A DNA stretch of 64,000 bases from Streptomyces asoensis. GTDB lineage: Bacteria; Actinomycetota; Actinomycetes; Streptomycetales; Streptomycetaceae. Location of the stretch: contig NZ_BNEB01000002.1 in the NCBI RefSeq assembly GCF_016860545.1, forward strand, positions 1,488,001 to 1,552,000, read 5' to 3'. The position numbers were made by a program, and so were the translations under genes. The notes beneath the pieces are model-generated. The model was not told the origin of the DNA, did not search any database, and saw only the letters and a list, made by a program, of their open reading frames with translations. Within the stretch, counting starts at the first letter, position 1, and each line of letters begins with the position of its first letter. Of the stretch, positions 63,464 through 64,000 are shown piece by piece.

Positions 63464-63873
63464 CCGCGCCCACCGCCTCCGGGCCGATCCCGTTCGTCCG
63501 AGCGTCGATGATCCCACGGTCCCGAGGACGGCCGGATCCCGTCGGTCCTTCGCCGGCGGCCCGGCGCGGGGCGCCACCGCACCCCGGCGTGCGGGTCCAC
63601 CGGCAGGACAGTGAACGCACAGTTCACTCACAGCGGGGCCGGGGGCGGGCGGCCCGGCCGTGCGGGGAACCGAGGGATAACCCTTGAAGCGCCGGGCTTT
63701 GGCTGACATGCCACTGTCAAGCCTGCCATTCTCCACCCGACTGCCGCGTACCGGCGGCACGTCGTCTTCTTCGTGTTCACGGTCCCGCACCACTCAGCTC
63801 GTCCCGGACAGCACAACCCGTCTGCCCGGTCTGTCACCGGCCGTACCCCGCGGCCGCCGCAGGAGGAGAACGA
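63464..63873. other. 410-bp intergenic region with two palindromes
   Basis: Separates the methyltransferase from the divergent secreted-protein gene. No gene is seen. It contains GTGAAC-GCACA-GTTCAC (63611-63627) and TGACA-TGCCAC-TGTCA (63704-63719), both perfect inverted repeats. They are candidate operators for the secreted-protein gene. Confidence 0.45.
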
Positions 63874-64000
63874 GTGAGACCCAACCCCCGCAAGCGGACC
63901 TCGGTCGGAGCGGCCCTGCTCTCCACCGCCGCCCTTCTGGCCCTCGGCGTCCAGACGGTTCCGGCGTCCGCGCTGCCCGCCGCCCCCCACCCCGGCCCCC
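63874..64000 (+). CDS. Secreted protein, start only (cut by window edge)
   Basis: The first 42 codons of a gene that runs off the window. It begins RPNPRKRTSVGAALLSTAALL after the initiating Met, a basic n-region and hydrophobic core of a Sec signal peptide, with a likely cleavage site near VPASA-LPAA. The GTG start at 63874 follows CAGGAGGAGAACGA, an excellent ribosome site. The mature protein cannot be identified. Confidence 0.75.
   Translation, partial: MRPNPRKRTSVGAALLSTAALLALGVQTVPASALPAAPHPGP

Overview
The window is very G+C rich, its genes end codons in G or C, and many start with GTG. It carries SpoIIE-type phosphatases, GHKL anti-sigma-like proteins, SigB/SigF-family sigma factors, DUF5133 proteins and a GlgE pathway operon. 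Together these point to a Streptomyces chromosome (actinomycete; genus inferred from gene content, species not determined). I saw no tRNA, rRNA, CRISPR array, transposase or phage genes.

Region 1 (about 0.2-26 kb) is a dense partner-switching stress-signalling region. It contains two SigB/SigF-type sigma factors (877-1695 and 23287-24168) and three GHKL kinase-like proteins. At its centre is a six-gene stressosome-type operon read leftward: SpoIIE phosphatase, RsbR, RsbS, RsbT, an RsbT-RsbX fusion, then a GAF-SpoIIE phosphatase. Every junction in it is a 4-nt start/stop overlap, and two paralogous MarR regulators flank it. Next come a BldG-like STAS antagonist, an ANTAR-GAF-PAS-SpoIIE protein and a 1429-residue hybrid histidine kinase. 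The kinase has seven HAMP-like units and a pseudo-receiver whose phosphoacceptor Asp is Glu. Several intergenic sites match the known Streptomyces SigB promoter form (GNNT, 14-16 nt, GGGTAY). An NDH-2-like dehydrogenase, a FUSC membrane protein and a DUF1206 protein are interspersed.

Region 2 (about 26-40 kb) is metabolic: an acyl-CoA ligase-like gene, a GCS2-type ligase, and the leftward operon glgE-treS-mak-glgB, which turns trehalose into branched alpha-glucan. A DUF5133 gene, a degenerate GHKL protein, a VOC protein, an ANTAR protein and a third SigB/SigF-type sigma factor follow. That sigma gene has a SigB-type promoter of its own.

Region 3 (about 40-50 kb) is mixed: a decayed MarR-ABC exporter cassette (several nonsense and frameshift lesions), a stand-alone hemC, a GNAT protein, a secreted NPP1-family protein, an ATP-dependent DNA ligase, an orphan NarL-type sensor kinase and a zinc-type alcohol dehydrogenase.

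Region 4 (about 49-64 kb) starts with a P450, ferredoxin and ferredoxin reductase cassette between two related MarR regulators whose upstream regions share a 14-bp motif. One of these MarRs has lost about 28 residues in frame. After it come a peroxiredoxin, a five-domain SpoIIE phosphatase, an aldo/keto reductase, a TauD-type dioxygenase with a convergent flavin-dependent monooxygenase, a metallophosphoesterase, a methyltransferase, and the first codons of a secreted protein cut by the window edge.

All functional names come from reading motifs by eye; no database search was run.
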